From Actinoplanes philippinensis (lineage in GTDB: Bacteria; Actinomycetota; Actinomycetes; Mycobacteriales; Micromonosporaceae), in the NCBI RefSeq assembly GCF_900113015.1, contig NZ_FONV01000017.1, positions 124,001 through 188,000 of the forward strand: a DNA stretch of 64,000 bases, given 5' to 3'. Made by a program: the position numbers and the translations under genes. Below are positions 15,456-24,040 of the stretch, piece by piece; the stretch's first letter is position 1, and every line of letters starts with the position of its first letter. A model generated the notes under the pieces. That model was given only the letters and a program-made list of their open reading frames with translations, searched no databases and had not been told where the DNA came from.

Positions 15456-16340
15456 TTAAAGAGCGCTGAGGCGTGTTCGCGGGCCGGCCCGGAGAACACC
15501 GGACGGCAGTGGGCGACCGACCAGGCGTTCGGCCAGAACGGCCGCTTCCAGTAAGGCGTCCAAATCAATTCCGGTGTCTATGCCCATGTCATGCAGCATG
15601 TGCACGACCTCCTCGGTGGCCACGTTGCCGGAGGCGCCCGGGGCATACGGACAACCGCCGAGGCCGCCCACGCTCGCGTCGAACTCGGTCACGCCCAGGT
15701 CCATGGCGGTCAGGATGTTCGCGAGTCCCGTACCCCTCGTGTTGTGGAAGTGGAGCAGGTCGGGCCGCACCGCGGTGAGAAGATCGCGAACCCGCCGCGG
15801 TGTGGCCATGCCGGTGGTGTCGCCGAAGGCGATGCGATCCGCGCCGTCCGCGCGCACCCGGGCCACGATGCCGGCCACCCGGTCCGGATCGATGTCACCC
15901 TCGAACGGGCAGCCGAAACTGGTCGCCACGATCACTTCGAGCGTCGCGCCGGCCCCGTGCACCAGCGGGATGAGCTGGGCGATGTCGTCCAACGACTCCT
16001 CAGTGGACCGATTCAGATTGCGCCGGTTGTGGGTGTCGCTCGCCGACACCACCACCTCGATCTCCCGGAAACCGGCGGCGAGCGCGCGCTGAGCGCCGCG
16101 GGAGTTCGGAATCAGCGCCGAATAGCGCACGTCCGGGTTGCGCCACGCCTTCGCCCACACCTCGTCGGCGTCGGCCATCTGCGGAATCGCCTTCGGGTGG
16201 ACGAACGAGACGGCCTCGATCCGGGCCACGCCGGTACGGCTCAACGCGTCCAGCAGCTGAATCTTCGCCTCCGCCGGAACCGGCTCCTCGTTCTGCAGGC
16301 CGTCGCGGGGACCGACCTCCCGGATCGACACGCCTGTCAT
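15456..16340 (-). CDS. Hydroxymethylglutaryl-CoA lyase
   Basis: 294 aa, a complete HMGL-like TIM barrel. It cleaves HMG-CoA to acetyl-CoA and acetoacetate, the last step of leucine breakdown. Seen: REVGPRDGLQNE (metal-binding Asp and catalytic Arg, about residues 7-18), FVHPKAIPQMADADEV, FGDTTGMATPRRV, HFHNTRGTGLAN (metal His ligands) and the HMGL signature GGLGGCPYAPGASGNVATE with its catalytic Cys (about 226-244). The ATG at 16340 overlaps the stop of the biotin carboxylase gene by 4 bp (ATGA). Confidence 0.95.
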   Translation of the reverse strand: MTGVSIREVGPRDGLQNEEPVPAEAKIQLLDALSRTGVARIEAVSFVHPKAIPQMADADEVWAKAWRNPDVRYSALIPNSRGAQRALAAGFREIEVVVSASDTHNRRNLNRSTEESLDDIAQLIPLVHGAGATLEVIVATSFGCPFEGDIDPDRVAGIVARVRADGADRIAFGDTTGMATPRRVRDLLTAVRPDLLHFHNTRGTGLANILTAMDLGVTEFDASVGGLGGCPYAPGASGNVATEEVVHMLHDMGIDTGIDLDALLEAAVLAERLVGRPLPSGVLRAGPRTRLSAL

Positions 16341-17665
16341 CGCATCCTCCCGACGATGCCGGTGTCGTAGTCACCGGAGAGGAACTCGGGATTTTCCAGC
16401 AGCTCGGCGAAGAACGGCAGATTGTTCTTCGGACCGGCGATCTCGAAGCCGGCCACCGCGACCCGCGCCTTGGCGATCGCGTCCTCCCGGTCGAGGCCGT
16501 GGACGATCAGCTTCGCCATCAGCGAGTCGTAATTCTGACTGACCGTGTTGCCCGCGGTGAAACCGGAATCGACACGCGTCCCGTCGCCGGCCGGCTCGAC
16601 CCACGTGGTGATCTTGCCGGGTCCGGGGAAGAAACGTTTCGGGTCCTCGGCGTTGACGCGCAACTCGATCGCGTGGCCGGTCCGCGCGGTGTCCACGGTG
16701 ATCGCCTCACCCGACGCGATCCGCAGCTGCGCCTCCACCAGGTCGATGCCGTGGATCAGCTCGGTGATCGGGTGCTCGACCTGCAGCCGCGTGTTCATCT
16801 CCAGGAAGAAGAACTCGCCGGTCGCCGGGTCGAGCAGACACTCCACTGTGCCCGCATTGCGATAGTTGACCGCTTCGCCGGCTTTGACAGCGGCGGCCAG
16901 CATGCGCTCGCGCAACTCGGGGCTCACCGCCGGGGACGGGGCCTCCTCGACCAGCTTCTGATTGCGGCGCTGCACCGAGCACTCCCGCTCGGAGAGGGCG
17001 ATCACCCGGCCGTCGGCCAGCCCGAGGATCTGCACCTCCACGTGCCGCACGCGGGGGAAGTAGCGCTCGATCAGCACGTCGCCGCTGCCGAACATCCGCT
17101 CGGCGAAGGTGCGGACCTTGTCGTACTGCACGGCGAGCGCGGCCGGATCCTCGGCGACGGCCATGCCCATCCCGCCACCGCCCGCTGCCGCCTTCACCAT
17201 CACCGGGTAACCGATCGCCTCGGCGGCCGCCAGCGCGGCCTCGGCGCTCTCCGCCGGATCCGGCGATCCGGGAGCGACCGGCACGCCGGCCGCGGCCATC
17301 AGATTCCGGGCATTGATCTTGTCGCCCATCGCCGTGATCGCATCGGCGGCGGGTCCGACCCACACCAGGCCATTGGCTTCGACGGTACGGGCGAAATCGG
17401 CATTTTCACTCAGGAAGCCATAGCCGGGGTGCACGGCTTGAGCCCCCGTCGACTTGGCGGCGGCGAGAATCGCCTCGGTGTTGCGGTAGCTCTGGGCCGG
17501 GTTGGCCGGGCCGACACACACCGCCTCGTCCGCTTCCAGGACGAACGGCATGTCCGCGTCCACATCGGAGTGGACGGCGATCGTGCGGATGCCGAGACGT
17601 CTGGCGGTACGGATGATCCGCCGGGCGATCTCGCCGCGGTTGGCGATGAGCAGTGACTCGATCAT
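16337..17665 (-). CDS. Biotin carboxylase subunit of an acyl-CoA carboxylase, lacking a BCCP domain
   Basis: 442 aa. The N-terminal domain (IESLLIANRGEIARRI), the ATP-grasp region (KAAAGGGGMGMAVAED, about 159-174) and the catalytic RECSVQRRNQKLVEEAP (about 235-251) and EMNTRLQVEHPITELIHG (about 284-301) are intact. The protein ends right after the biotin carboxylase C-terminal domain (YDTGIVGRMR). The biotinyl domain with its MKM motif, fused in many actinobacterial alpha subunits of about 600-660 aa, is absent. It therefore resembles AccC and needs a separate biotin carrier, not seen in this window. ATG 17665 follows GGAGAGA. Confidence 0.92.
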   Translation of the reverse strand: MIESLLIANRGEIARRIIRTARRLGIRTIAVHSDVDADMPFVLEADEAVCVGPANPAQSYRNTEAILAAAKSTGAQAVHPGYGFLSENADFARTVEANGLVWVGPAADAITAMGDKINARNLMAAAGVPVAPGSPDPAESAEAALAAAEAIGYPVMVKAAAGGGGMGMAVAEDPAALAVQYDKVRTFAERMFGSGDVLIERYFPRVRHVEVQILGLADGRVIALSERECSVQRRNQKLVEEAPSPAVSPELRERMLAAAVKAGEAVNYRNAGTVECLLDPATGEFFFLEMNTRLQVEHPITELIHGIDLVEAQLRIASGEAITVDTARTGHAIELRVNAEDPKRFFPGPGKITTWVEPAGDGTRVDSGFTAGNTVSQNYDSLMAKLIVHGLDREDAIAKARVAVAGFEIAGPKNNLPFFAELLENPEFLSGDYDTGIVGRMR

Positions 17666-17741
17666 GAGCGCTCTCTCCGTTGAGGTAAGACTGCCTTGTG
17701 GGCGCTTCACCCCGATTGTTTAGTTTTGCTGTCGTAATTTC

Positions 17742-18347
17742 TCAGCGGCCGATCAGTGCATGGATGGTGGCGTCCCGCAACAGGGCGGCCCGGCGCACCC
17801 GATCCACCTCACCACCCAGGAACGGTGTCGAGTTCATCAAGCCGAACGCCGCGTGGGCGAGCACCCGGGCCTCCGGGGCGGGCAGCTCCGGGCGCACCCG
17901 GGACAGCACACTCACCCACTCCTCGACATAGAGCCGCTGAAGCCGCCGGATCTGCCGGCGCGGATCCTCCGGCAGCCGGTCCAGCTCGTGCAGGTGCAGC
18001 GCGATCACCGCCGGGTTGGCCAGCGCGAAGTCGACGTGGAAGTCGATCAGGTCGGCCAGCGCCGCCTGCGCGTCCTCCGGATGCCGGGCGACCCGCTCCT
18101 TGCCACCCGCCAGCAGGCCCTCGCTGACCGGGATCAGCGCGGCGACCAGCATCGCCTCCTTGCCGGCGAAGTGGTGATAGAGCGCTGGGCCGGTGACGCC
18201 GGCAGCCGAGCCGATGTCGTCCATCGACACGCCGTGGTAGCCGCGGGACGCGAACAGCCCCACAGCGATTTCCAGAATCTCGTCGCGGCGCGACCGCCGC
18301 CTCGGCGCCGGCGGGGTCGTCCGGTGCCGCTGATCTACCGTCGTCAC
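17742..18347 (-). CDS. TetR-family regulator of the leucine-catabolism genes
   Basis: 201 aa. The N-terminal HTH (about residues 19-66) reads RRDEILEIAVGLFASRGYHGVSMDDIGSAAG... with VTGPALYHHFAGKEAML as the recognition helix. The C-terminal domain resembles TetR_C_33-type ligand domains. It is followed after 76 bp by the biotin carboxylase and HMG-CoA lyase genes, probably one operon. A palindrome 31 bases upstream of its start matches the one before the carboxyltransferase operon. It is therefore likely to repress both halves, released by an acyl-CoA such as isovaleryl- or methylcrotonyl-CoA (inference). Confidence 0.9.
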   Translation of the reverse strand: MTTVDQRHRTTPPAPRRRSRRDEILEIAVGLFASRGYHGVSMDDIGSAAGVTGPALYHHFAGKEAMLVAALIPVSEGLLAGGKERVARHPEDAQAALADLIDFHVDFALANPAVIALHLHELDRLPEDPRRQIRRLQRLYVEEWVSVLSRVRPELPAPEARVLAHAAFGLMNSTPFLGGEVDRVRRAALLRDATIHALIGR

Positions 18348-18378
18348 CTCGCCACTCTAACCCCTCACCACGGGCATG

Positions 18379-18394
18379 CTTAACGGTCGTTCAG
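18379..18394. promoter_or_regulatory. TetR-type operator before the TetR gene
   Basis: CTTAACGGTCGTTCAG is a near-palindrome (CTTAACG with CTGAACG). It overlaps the last codons of the TPR gene and stands 31 bases before the TetR start, the same distance as the sister site at 12799 from its gene. Confidence 0.6.
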
Positions 18395-21166
18395 CTGATT
18401 CGTGGCCTCGTCGTAAAGCTCACTCGCCAGCTCACGGGTCGGAGCATCCGGCCGCATCCGCTTCAGCAGAGCCCCCAGGATCCGCTCCGCCTCCCTCGGC
18501 GAACCCGACCGCAGCAGCGCCTCGGCGAGCATCCCCTCCACCCGGTCGGCGTCGTCGACGGCGCCGATCTCACGCAGGCGTTCCGGCGCACCGTACAGGT
18601 GCGGAAGGGCCTCCGCATAGCGGCCACGGCGCATCAGCAGGTTGCCGACCTCGAAGGCGAAGACCGACCGGCCCCAGATCACGCCGGGCTCCGCGGCCAG
18701 CTCGGCCGGCAGCTCGGCATACCGACGCGTGGCCAGCTCGATGACCTCCTCCGCCTCCGGCACCTCGTCGGCGTAGTTCAGCGCCATCAGCCGACGACGC
18801 AGCAGCCGCAGCTCGCCGACCAGGTCACCGGCCTCACGCAGGGACTCGGCCGCCGCCCGGAAGGTCAGCGCCGCCTCACTGTCCCGGTCGACGTCGTAGA
18901 GCAGCTGACCGGCCTGCTCGCCGACCTGGCCTCGGCCGGCCGGATTGCCCTCCAGCTTCTCGATCAGGTCGCGGTAGATCGCCAGCGCCCGATCGGCGTC
19001 CCGCAGATCCCGGTAGACCGCGGCGAGCAGGAACCGGGTGTCCGCGGCCGGCTCCTCGAAGCCCAGCCGGTCGAACCCGAGCAACGCCTCCTCGGCCACC
19101 TCCGCCGCCTCCACCGGGCGACCCGCCTGGTGATAGGCCTGCGCCAGCTCCTGCCGGGCGAACAGGCCACCCTCGGTCTGCTCCGCCTCCGCGCAGAGCG
19201 CCACCGCCTCGACGAAGTCGTCGATCGCCTCCGCCGCCCGATCCAGCCGCATCAGCGCCCGGCCACGGTTCGCCCGGGCCGGCAGCTGCGCGCCCTCCAG
19301 GCCGAACTCGATCGGCGCGGCGAGTGCGGAGACCGCCTCCTCCGGATCGTCGGTGATCTGGCCCAGGACCATGCCGGCCTCGGCGGCCTCCCGGATCGGG
19401 CCGTGCTCGCGGTAGAACACCCACGCGGACCGGGCCGCCTCGACCGCCTCCTCGCCGCGGCCGGCCATCGCCCGGTTCTGCGCACGGACCATCCCGTGAT
19501 AGGCGAGACGGCGCTGGTCACCGGTCTCCGCCGCACACCGGTCGGCGCGGTCGCCCGCCTCGTTCGCCTCGTCGAGCCGGCCCAGCAGCCGGTAGACGTG
19601 CGACAGGCGGATCAGCGCGCTCGCCCGGCCGCTCGGGTCGCCGTGCTCCTCCTGCACCGCCACGTCCGACTCGATCAGCGACAGCACCTCGGCGCTCGGC
19701 TCCCCGTCGCGTGCCTGATACAACGCCAGCCGGGCGCGCACCTCACTCGCCCGGACCATGTCGCCGGCCTCGGTGAACAGGTCGGCCGCCCGCTCCCAGG
19801 CCGCCGTGGTCTCCGCCACCGCGTCGTCGGGCATGACGTATCCCCGCAGCGTCCACAGGCGGCCGGCCAGCGCCGGATCCGCCGGGTCGTCGTGCCGGGC
19901 GTCGAAGGCCGCGAGAACCGCGCGGAGCGCGTCACCCCGGTCGTCGCGGTAGTGCTGCTCCGCCAGGTCGATCAGCTCGGCCGGCGTGGCCGAGTCGTCG
20001 ACCTCAACCACCGGCTCCTCGACGACCACCGGCGCCGGGGCCGGGACGGCGGCCGGAGCGCGCCGGGCCGTCGGGGACAGTGGGACCTGCACGCCGTACG
20101 GCTCGGCGGCCATCGTCCCCCGGATCACCTCGCTCTGGTGGCTGGTCCCGTTACGGGCGTCGAACCGGGCCGCCAGACCGGTAGCGAACGTCTCCAGCTC
20201 GCCGGCCAGCTCGGCCGCGGTGGTGTCCGGCCGGCCCGCCCGGCGCACCGGGGAGTCGCCGTGCCCGATCGCGGTCACCCGGCGCAGCAACAGCACCGCG
20301 CTCGCCGCGAAACTCATCGCGGCGGCCGGCGAGGGCGCGCGGTCCAACCAGTCGATGTGCCGCTGAAGGATCTCCAGCCCGCGGTGCTCGTTGCCGGTCC
20401 GCGCACAGAACTCGATGTGGTCGCCGATGCCCCACAGGTCGGCCAGATTGTTCCGCTCGACCAGGTACGACCGGCGGTGCGCGTCCGCCGCCTCCTGCAG
20501 ACGGCCCGTCTTCAGATAGACCACCATCAGCTCGCTCAGAATGCTCTGCGGCTGCTCGGTGCAGGACAGGTCACCGGCCAGCACAGGGGTGGCCAGCTCG
20601 ACCGCCTCCTCGAAGCGGCCCTCGCCGGCCAGGTGGTTGACCAGGCTCGTCGGGTCGCAGCCGGCACAATCGGACAGCGAGTTACGCGGCGCGGCCTGCC
20701 ACTTGCGGAACCAGTCGTCGGCCTCGTCGGTCAGCCCGACATGCTGGGCGACCAGGTAACGGTGCTTGAACACCGGCTGCAGGCCGTGACCGCTCTCCCG
20801 GTAACGGCGCTCCATGTCGTCGAGCACCGCATACGTCCGCTCCAGCGGCAGCTCCGGGAACCTGGTCATCGAGTGGACCATGTTCTTGAAAAGCCACAGC
20901 AGGTTGTGCATCCAGCGTTCGTGGTACGGGCTCGGATTGCGGTCGAAATCGGCCACACACCAGGAGAAGGTCGGGAACGCACGGACCGGCTCGCCGCCGT
21001 AGATGTACGCGGTAGTCGCGAACAGGCGCGCGGAGAACCTCAACGCCGCGTCATCGGTCGTGTCGACGTGCCGGAGCAACTGGTCGACCAGGGCGATCTG
21101 GGCGGCGCCGTAGGGCAGTTGCTGAGCCTCGTGGAGCAGATCCCAGAGGTCCTGAGCTGTCTTCAT
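18380..21166 (-). CDS. Large TPR-repeat protein coupled to an Hsp90-type ATPase
   Basis: 928 aa, soluble, without signal peptide or membrane helix. Residues about 1-365 are all-helical with scattered TPR-like motifs and Cys residues (DCAGCDPTSLVNHLAGEGRFEEAVELA). A Pro/Ala/Val linker follows at about 368-395. The C-terminal half (about 400-920) contains at least ten TPR-like helical pairs (ALIRLSHVYRLLGRLDEANE, RQELAQAYHQAGRPVEAAE, TRFLLAAVYRDLRDADRALA). It probably acts as a scaffold. It starts at ATG 21166, overlapping the stop of the Hsp90-type gene by 4 bp (ATGA), so the two are translationally coupled. By analogy with eukaryotic TPR co-chaperones it may be a partner of that ATPase (inference). 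Confidence 0.85.
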   Translation of the reverse strand: MKTAQDLWDLLHEAQQLPYGAAQIALVDQLLRHVDTTDDAALRFSARLFATTAYIYGGEPVRAFPTFSWCVADFDRNPSPYHERWMHNLLWLFKNMVHSMTRFPELPLERTYAVLDDMERRYRESGHGLQPVFKHRYLVAQHVGLTDEADDWFRKWQAAPRNSLSDCAGCDPTSLVNHLAGEGRFEEAVELATPVLAGDLSCTEQPQSILSELMVVYLKTGRLQEAADAHRRSYLVERNNLADLWGIGDHIEFCARTGNEHRGLEILQRHIDWLDRAPSPAAAMSFAASAVLLLRRVTAIGHGDSPVRRAGRPDTTAAELAGELETFATGLAARFDARNGTSHQSEVIRGTMAAEPYGVQVPLSPTARRAPAAVPAPAPVVVEEPVVEVDDSATPAELIDLAEQHYRDDRGDALRAVLAAFDARHDDPADPALAGRLWTLRGYVMPDDAVAETTAAWERAADLFTEAGDMVRASEVRARLALYQARDGEPSAEVLSLIESDVAVQEEHGDPSGRASALIRLSHVYRLLGRLDEANEAGDRADRCAAETGDQRRLAYHGMVRAQNRAMAGRGEEAVEAARSAWVFYREHGPIREAAEAGMVLGQITDDPEEAVSALAAPIEFGLEGAQLPARANRGRALMRLDRAAEAIDDFVEAVALCAEAEQTEGGLFARQELAQAYHQAGRPVEAAEVAEEALLGFDRLGFEEPAADTRFLLAAVYRDLRDADRALAIYRDLIEKLEGNPAGRGQVGEQAGQLLYDVDRDSEAALTFRAAAESLREAGDLVGELRLLRRRLMALNYADEVPEAEEVIELATRRYAELPAELAAEPGVIWGRSVFAFEVGNLLMRRGRYAEALPHLYGAPERLREIGAVDDADRVEGMLAEALLRSGSPREAERILGALLKRMRPDAPTRELASELYDEATNQLNDR

Positions 21167-22932
21167 CGGGTCTCCTCCCCGGCGTTGCCACCATCGGGCA
21201 CCGCTCTGTCCAGCAGGCCCAGGAAAGACGTGGTCAGCAGGGCCGCGTCAGCGGGGCGGATCGGGTGGTGGCCGAGCAGCAGCGCCTGGCCGTAAAGGGA
21301 CTCGACGGCCAGGCCGGCCAGCTCGGCGTCACCCAGCGCGGCCACCCGGCGGACCAAGGGATTGCGATGGTTCAGCACCAGCTGTGGCCGGTCCGTCGGC
21401 ACGGTCCGGGACAGTGCGTCCAGCACACCGCCCCACAGGTCATCGGCCTGGTCACGGCTCGCCGTGAACTCGTCGTGGAAAGCGGCGGCCCGGCTGACCA
21501 GGTAGAGGGCCGGCGTTGTCACCGGGTCGAAGGCGCGAACCACGACCTCGCAGCCGAGCCGGTCCAGTCGGCGCTGGGCGGCCGCCAGGAACGGGCGCAT
21601 CTGCAGCTCCGCCTCGGCGTCCACAGTGGTGAACCGGGTCGTCAGATCGGTCGGGTCGAGACGCTCCGCCCGGACCTCCGCATCGATCGCCGCGAGCCGC
21701 TGGATCAGCTCGGCGTCATAGACGTAACCGCCGTTGATCAGGCCCATGTCCTGCGCCGCCGCGACCCCCGCCAGCTGCCGGAACTCATCCGCGGTGGCCG
21801 CATAGCGCAGCACACCGTGCCGGGCACGGAACTCGGCCAGCGTGACCTCGCCCATGTTCGTCTGCATCGGGTACCACTGCTCGACCAGGCGCAACATCTC
21901 GTCGTCGTGCAGGGCCAGAGCCTTCACACCGAGGTGGTGGATGCTCAGGAACTCGCCGAGCCGGCGCGGATCCGTCGCCGACAGCCGCACCAGCCAGCCA
22001 CGGAGCTGATCGGCGATCGCCTCACGGGTCTCGGCGAGCATGCCGTCGTCGTAGAGCGCCTCCCGGCTCGCGGTCGGGCGCAGCTCGGTGCTGTCCACGA
22101 CACAGCGGGCGAAGAACGCCCACTCGGGGAGCAGGCCCTCGACGGTCTCGGACAGCAGCATCCGCTTCAGGTAGACCCGGTGGCCGCCGCGGCTCGCCGG
22201 ATTGACCGGGGTGGGCAGCACGAACGCGGCGCCGGTCAGGCCGGCCGCCGGCACGTTCAGCTCGATCACGTCGAACGGCCGGAAGCCGAGAGTCCGCTCG
22301 GCGTAGCTCAGGCGGGACTCGGTGGGCAACTCCCACGGCACCGTGCCGGCGGTCACCTTGCGGCCGTCGACGGTCACCGTGAAAGGCAACAACGATCCAT
22401 AGGTACGGGCCAGCTCGGTCACCGTTTCACCGGTCAGATAGTGCTCGGCCCCGCGCCGCGGCAGCAGCGTGACAGTGGTGCCCGGCTCTCGCTCGTCACC
22501 GGCCCGGACCGTGTAACGCCCGTCCGAGAACCCGGTCCAGAGCACCGGAGCGGCGCCCTCGCGGCGGGTGTGCACATGGATCTCGTCGGCGACCAGGAAG
22601 CAGGAGAGCAGCCCGATGCCGAACTGCCCCAGGAACTCGTGCCGGGCGAACCCCAGCTCATCCCGTTTCGAACTGCGCCCGATGGTGGCGAGCAGCTCGT
22701 GCACCTGCGCCTCGGTCAGGCCGATGCCGTTGTCGTCGATCCGCAGCGTGCCGTCACGGGTGCCGTCGGAGGAGACGACGGAGATCACGCCGGAGTGCTC
22801 GGGGCCCACCGCGGTGATCGCGTCGACGGCGTTCTGCAGCAGCTCCCGGACGTAGACGCGGGGGCTCGCGTAGAGGTGGTGGCTGAGCAGATCGACGATG
22901 CCCCGTAGGTCGACCTGGAACGTGTTGCTCAC
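21163..22932 (-). CDS. Hsp90-family ATPase (HtpG-like, divergent)
   Basis: 589 aa, close to the length of HtpG. The GHKL ATP-binding motifs are complete: ELLQNAVDA (E30, N34, D37), DDNGIGL (about 66-72), IGRSSKRDE and GQFGIGLLSCFLVADEI (about 102-118). The middle domain contains REALYDDGMLAE, and the C-terminal region ends in acidic/basic residues without an EEVD motif. Divergence from classical HtpG includes a shorter lid and non-standard middle-domain motifs. Annotated relatives in actinomycetes are called HSP90 family proteins. GTG 22932 is the likely start; the same frame stays open through upstream tandem repeats, which I do not count as coding. The ribosome-binding site is weak. Confidence 0.88.
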   Translation of the reverse strand: MSNTFQVDLRGIVDLLSHHLYASPRVYVRELLQNAVDAITAVGPEHSGVISVVSSDGTRDGTLRIDDNGIGLTEAQVHELLATIGRSSKRDELGFARHEFLGQFGIGLLSCFLVADEIHVHTRREGAAPVLWTGFSDGRYTVRAGDEREPGTTVTLLPRRGAEHYLTGETVTELARTYGSLLPFTVTVDGRKVTAGTVPWELPTESRLSYAERTLGFRPFDVIELNVPAAGLTGAAFVLPTPVNPASRGGHRVYLKRMLLSETVEGLLPEWAFFARCVVDSTELRPTASREALYDDGMLAETREAIADQLRGWLVRLSATDPRRLGEFLSIHHLGVKALALHDDEMLRLVEQWYPMQTNMGEVTLAEFRARHGVLRYAATADEFRQLAGVAAAQDMGLINGGYVYDAELIQRLAAIDAEVRAERLDPTDLTTRFTTVDAEAELQMRPFLAAAQRRLDRLGCEVVVRAFDPVTTPALYLVSRAAAFHDEFTASRDQADDLWGGVLDALSRTVPTDRPQLVLNHRNPLVRRVAALGDAELAGLAVESLYGQALLLGHHPIRPADAALLTTSFLGLLDRAVPDGGNAGEETR

Positions 22933-23098
22933 GCGCGGCACGGTACCGGTTACCACCGACAAAATCCGACCGATATCACTCGGTGAACCACCTCCACCTG
23001 AACGTGCCCATCCCCGACCGCGACGACCCCCGTCGGCCCGGTCACCCAGGCGCGCCGTCGCACTCGGGCCGAGCCGCCCACACCCGCTCGCCGCTGCC

Positions 23099-23377
23099 CT
23101 GCCATCACCTTGCCGCACCGCCGGCCGCTGCGCTGCCGTCCATCTCGCCTCACCGCCGGCCACTGCGCTGCCATCCACCTCGCCGCACAGCCAGCCGCTT
23201 CCCTGCCCTCCATCTCGCCGCACCGCCGACCACTGCGCTGCCATCCACCTCGCCGCACAGCCAGCCGCTTCCCTGCCCTCCATCTCGCCGCACCGCCGAC
23301 CACTGCGCTGCCATCCACCTCGCCGCACAGCCAGCCGCTAGGCTGCCGTCTACCTCGCCGCCCCACATCAGCCACCA
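23099..23377. repeat. 35-bp tandem repeat, seven full copies plus a degenerate one
   Basis: Units start at 23099, 23133, 23168, 23203, 23238, 23273 and 23308. Each is 35 bp (the first 34), beginning CTGCC and containing a CTCGCCGCAC core. Two unit types alternate, giving a 70-bp higher-order repeat that is duplicated identically (23168-23237 and 23238-23307). No unique spacers are present. The array lies in the 480-bp gap between the Hsp90-type gene and the upstream membrane-protein gene. Confidence 0.9.
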
Positions 23378-23413
23378 CCTCCAGCCGCTGCCGCCCCTCG
23401 TCGCCGCTGACTG

Positions 23414-24040
23414 TCAGGCGCTCGCTGGGCTCGGCGACTCGCGGTTGGCCAGCAGGAGGATCAGCGTGGCCAGCACCAGGGCGACCGGCCAGCCATGCTG
23501 CGCCGCGGTCCAACCGGCGGGTCCGGGCATCGCCCATGGTGATTCCTGCCCGGCGAAGAACAGGCTCCCCACCAGCAACACTCCCTGCACCGCCGGCCCG
23601 GCCAGAGCGCCGGTCGCCGTGTCCCGGTGACGGGCCCCGACCGCCGCGGCCGCGATCGGCAACAACCCACACACCGCCGCCTGGAGGATCACGAACCCCT
23701 CCGGCCAGGTGAGTTCCGGTTCGACGGCCTCCCGCACGCCGACGTAGATCAGCACCCAAACAAGCACCGCCGGCAGCAGCACCAATCCGATCCGCAGCCA
23801 CTGCCGCACCCACCGGGGCACCGGAGTGATCACTGTGGACCCCATCAGATCCGGCAGAGCGAACCCAGCTCCGGCGCCGAGCGCTCCCGCGGCCAGCCAC
23901 AATCCGGACAGCACCGCCCAGCCGAGCGGTTCGTCGGCGAAGACCGACACCTGAGCCAGCACCGCCAGGACCACGGCCGCCCCGAACGGCCACCACGGCA
24001 CCGCACGCGCCAGGTGAGGAATGAGCAGCCTGACCGTCAT
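23414..24040 (-). CDS. Hypothetical membrane protein of the ABC operon
   Basis: 208 aa, not recognised by motif. About six hydrophobic segments, starting PWWPFGAAVVLAVLAQVSVF (about 15-34), then about 43-62, 83-102, 118-137, 148-165 and 185-200. No ATPase or substrate-binding motif. The ATG at 24040 overlaps the stop of the preceding gene by 4 bp, so it is the last gene of the sigma/ABC operon. It is plausibly a second membrane subunit. Confidence 0.75.
   Translation of the reverse strand: MTVRLLIPHLARAVPWWPFGAAVVLAVLAQVSVFADEPLGWAVLSGLWLAAGALGAGAGFALPDLMGSTVITPVPRWVRQWLRIGLVLLPAVLVWVLIYVGVREAVEPELTWPEGFVILQAAVCGLLPIAAAAVGARHRDTATGALAGPAVQGVLLVGSLFFAGQESPWAMPGPAGWTAAQHGWPVALVLATLILLLANRESPSPASA

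Noticed and set aside
18599..21295. 898-codon plus-strand open frame
   Set aside because: Antisense shadow of the TPR gene; Arg/Gln/His/Leu-rich nonsense composition without motifs.
22933..23328. N-terminal extension of the Hsp90-type protein through the tandem repeats
   Set aside because: The frame is open, but the repeat has a 35-bp period, so its translation is irregular, and Hsp90 proteins start at the position chosen here.
23099..23377. CRISPR array
   Set aside because: Units are contiguous, without unique spacers, and no cas gene is nearby.
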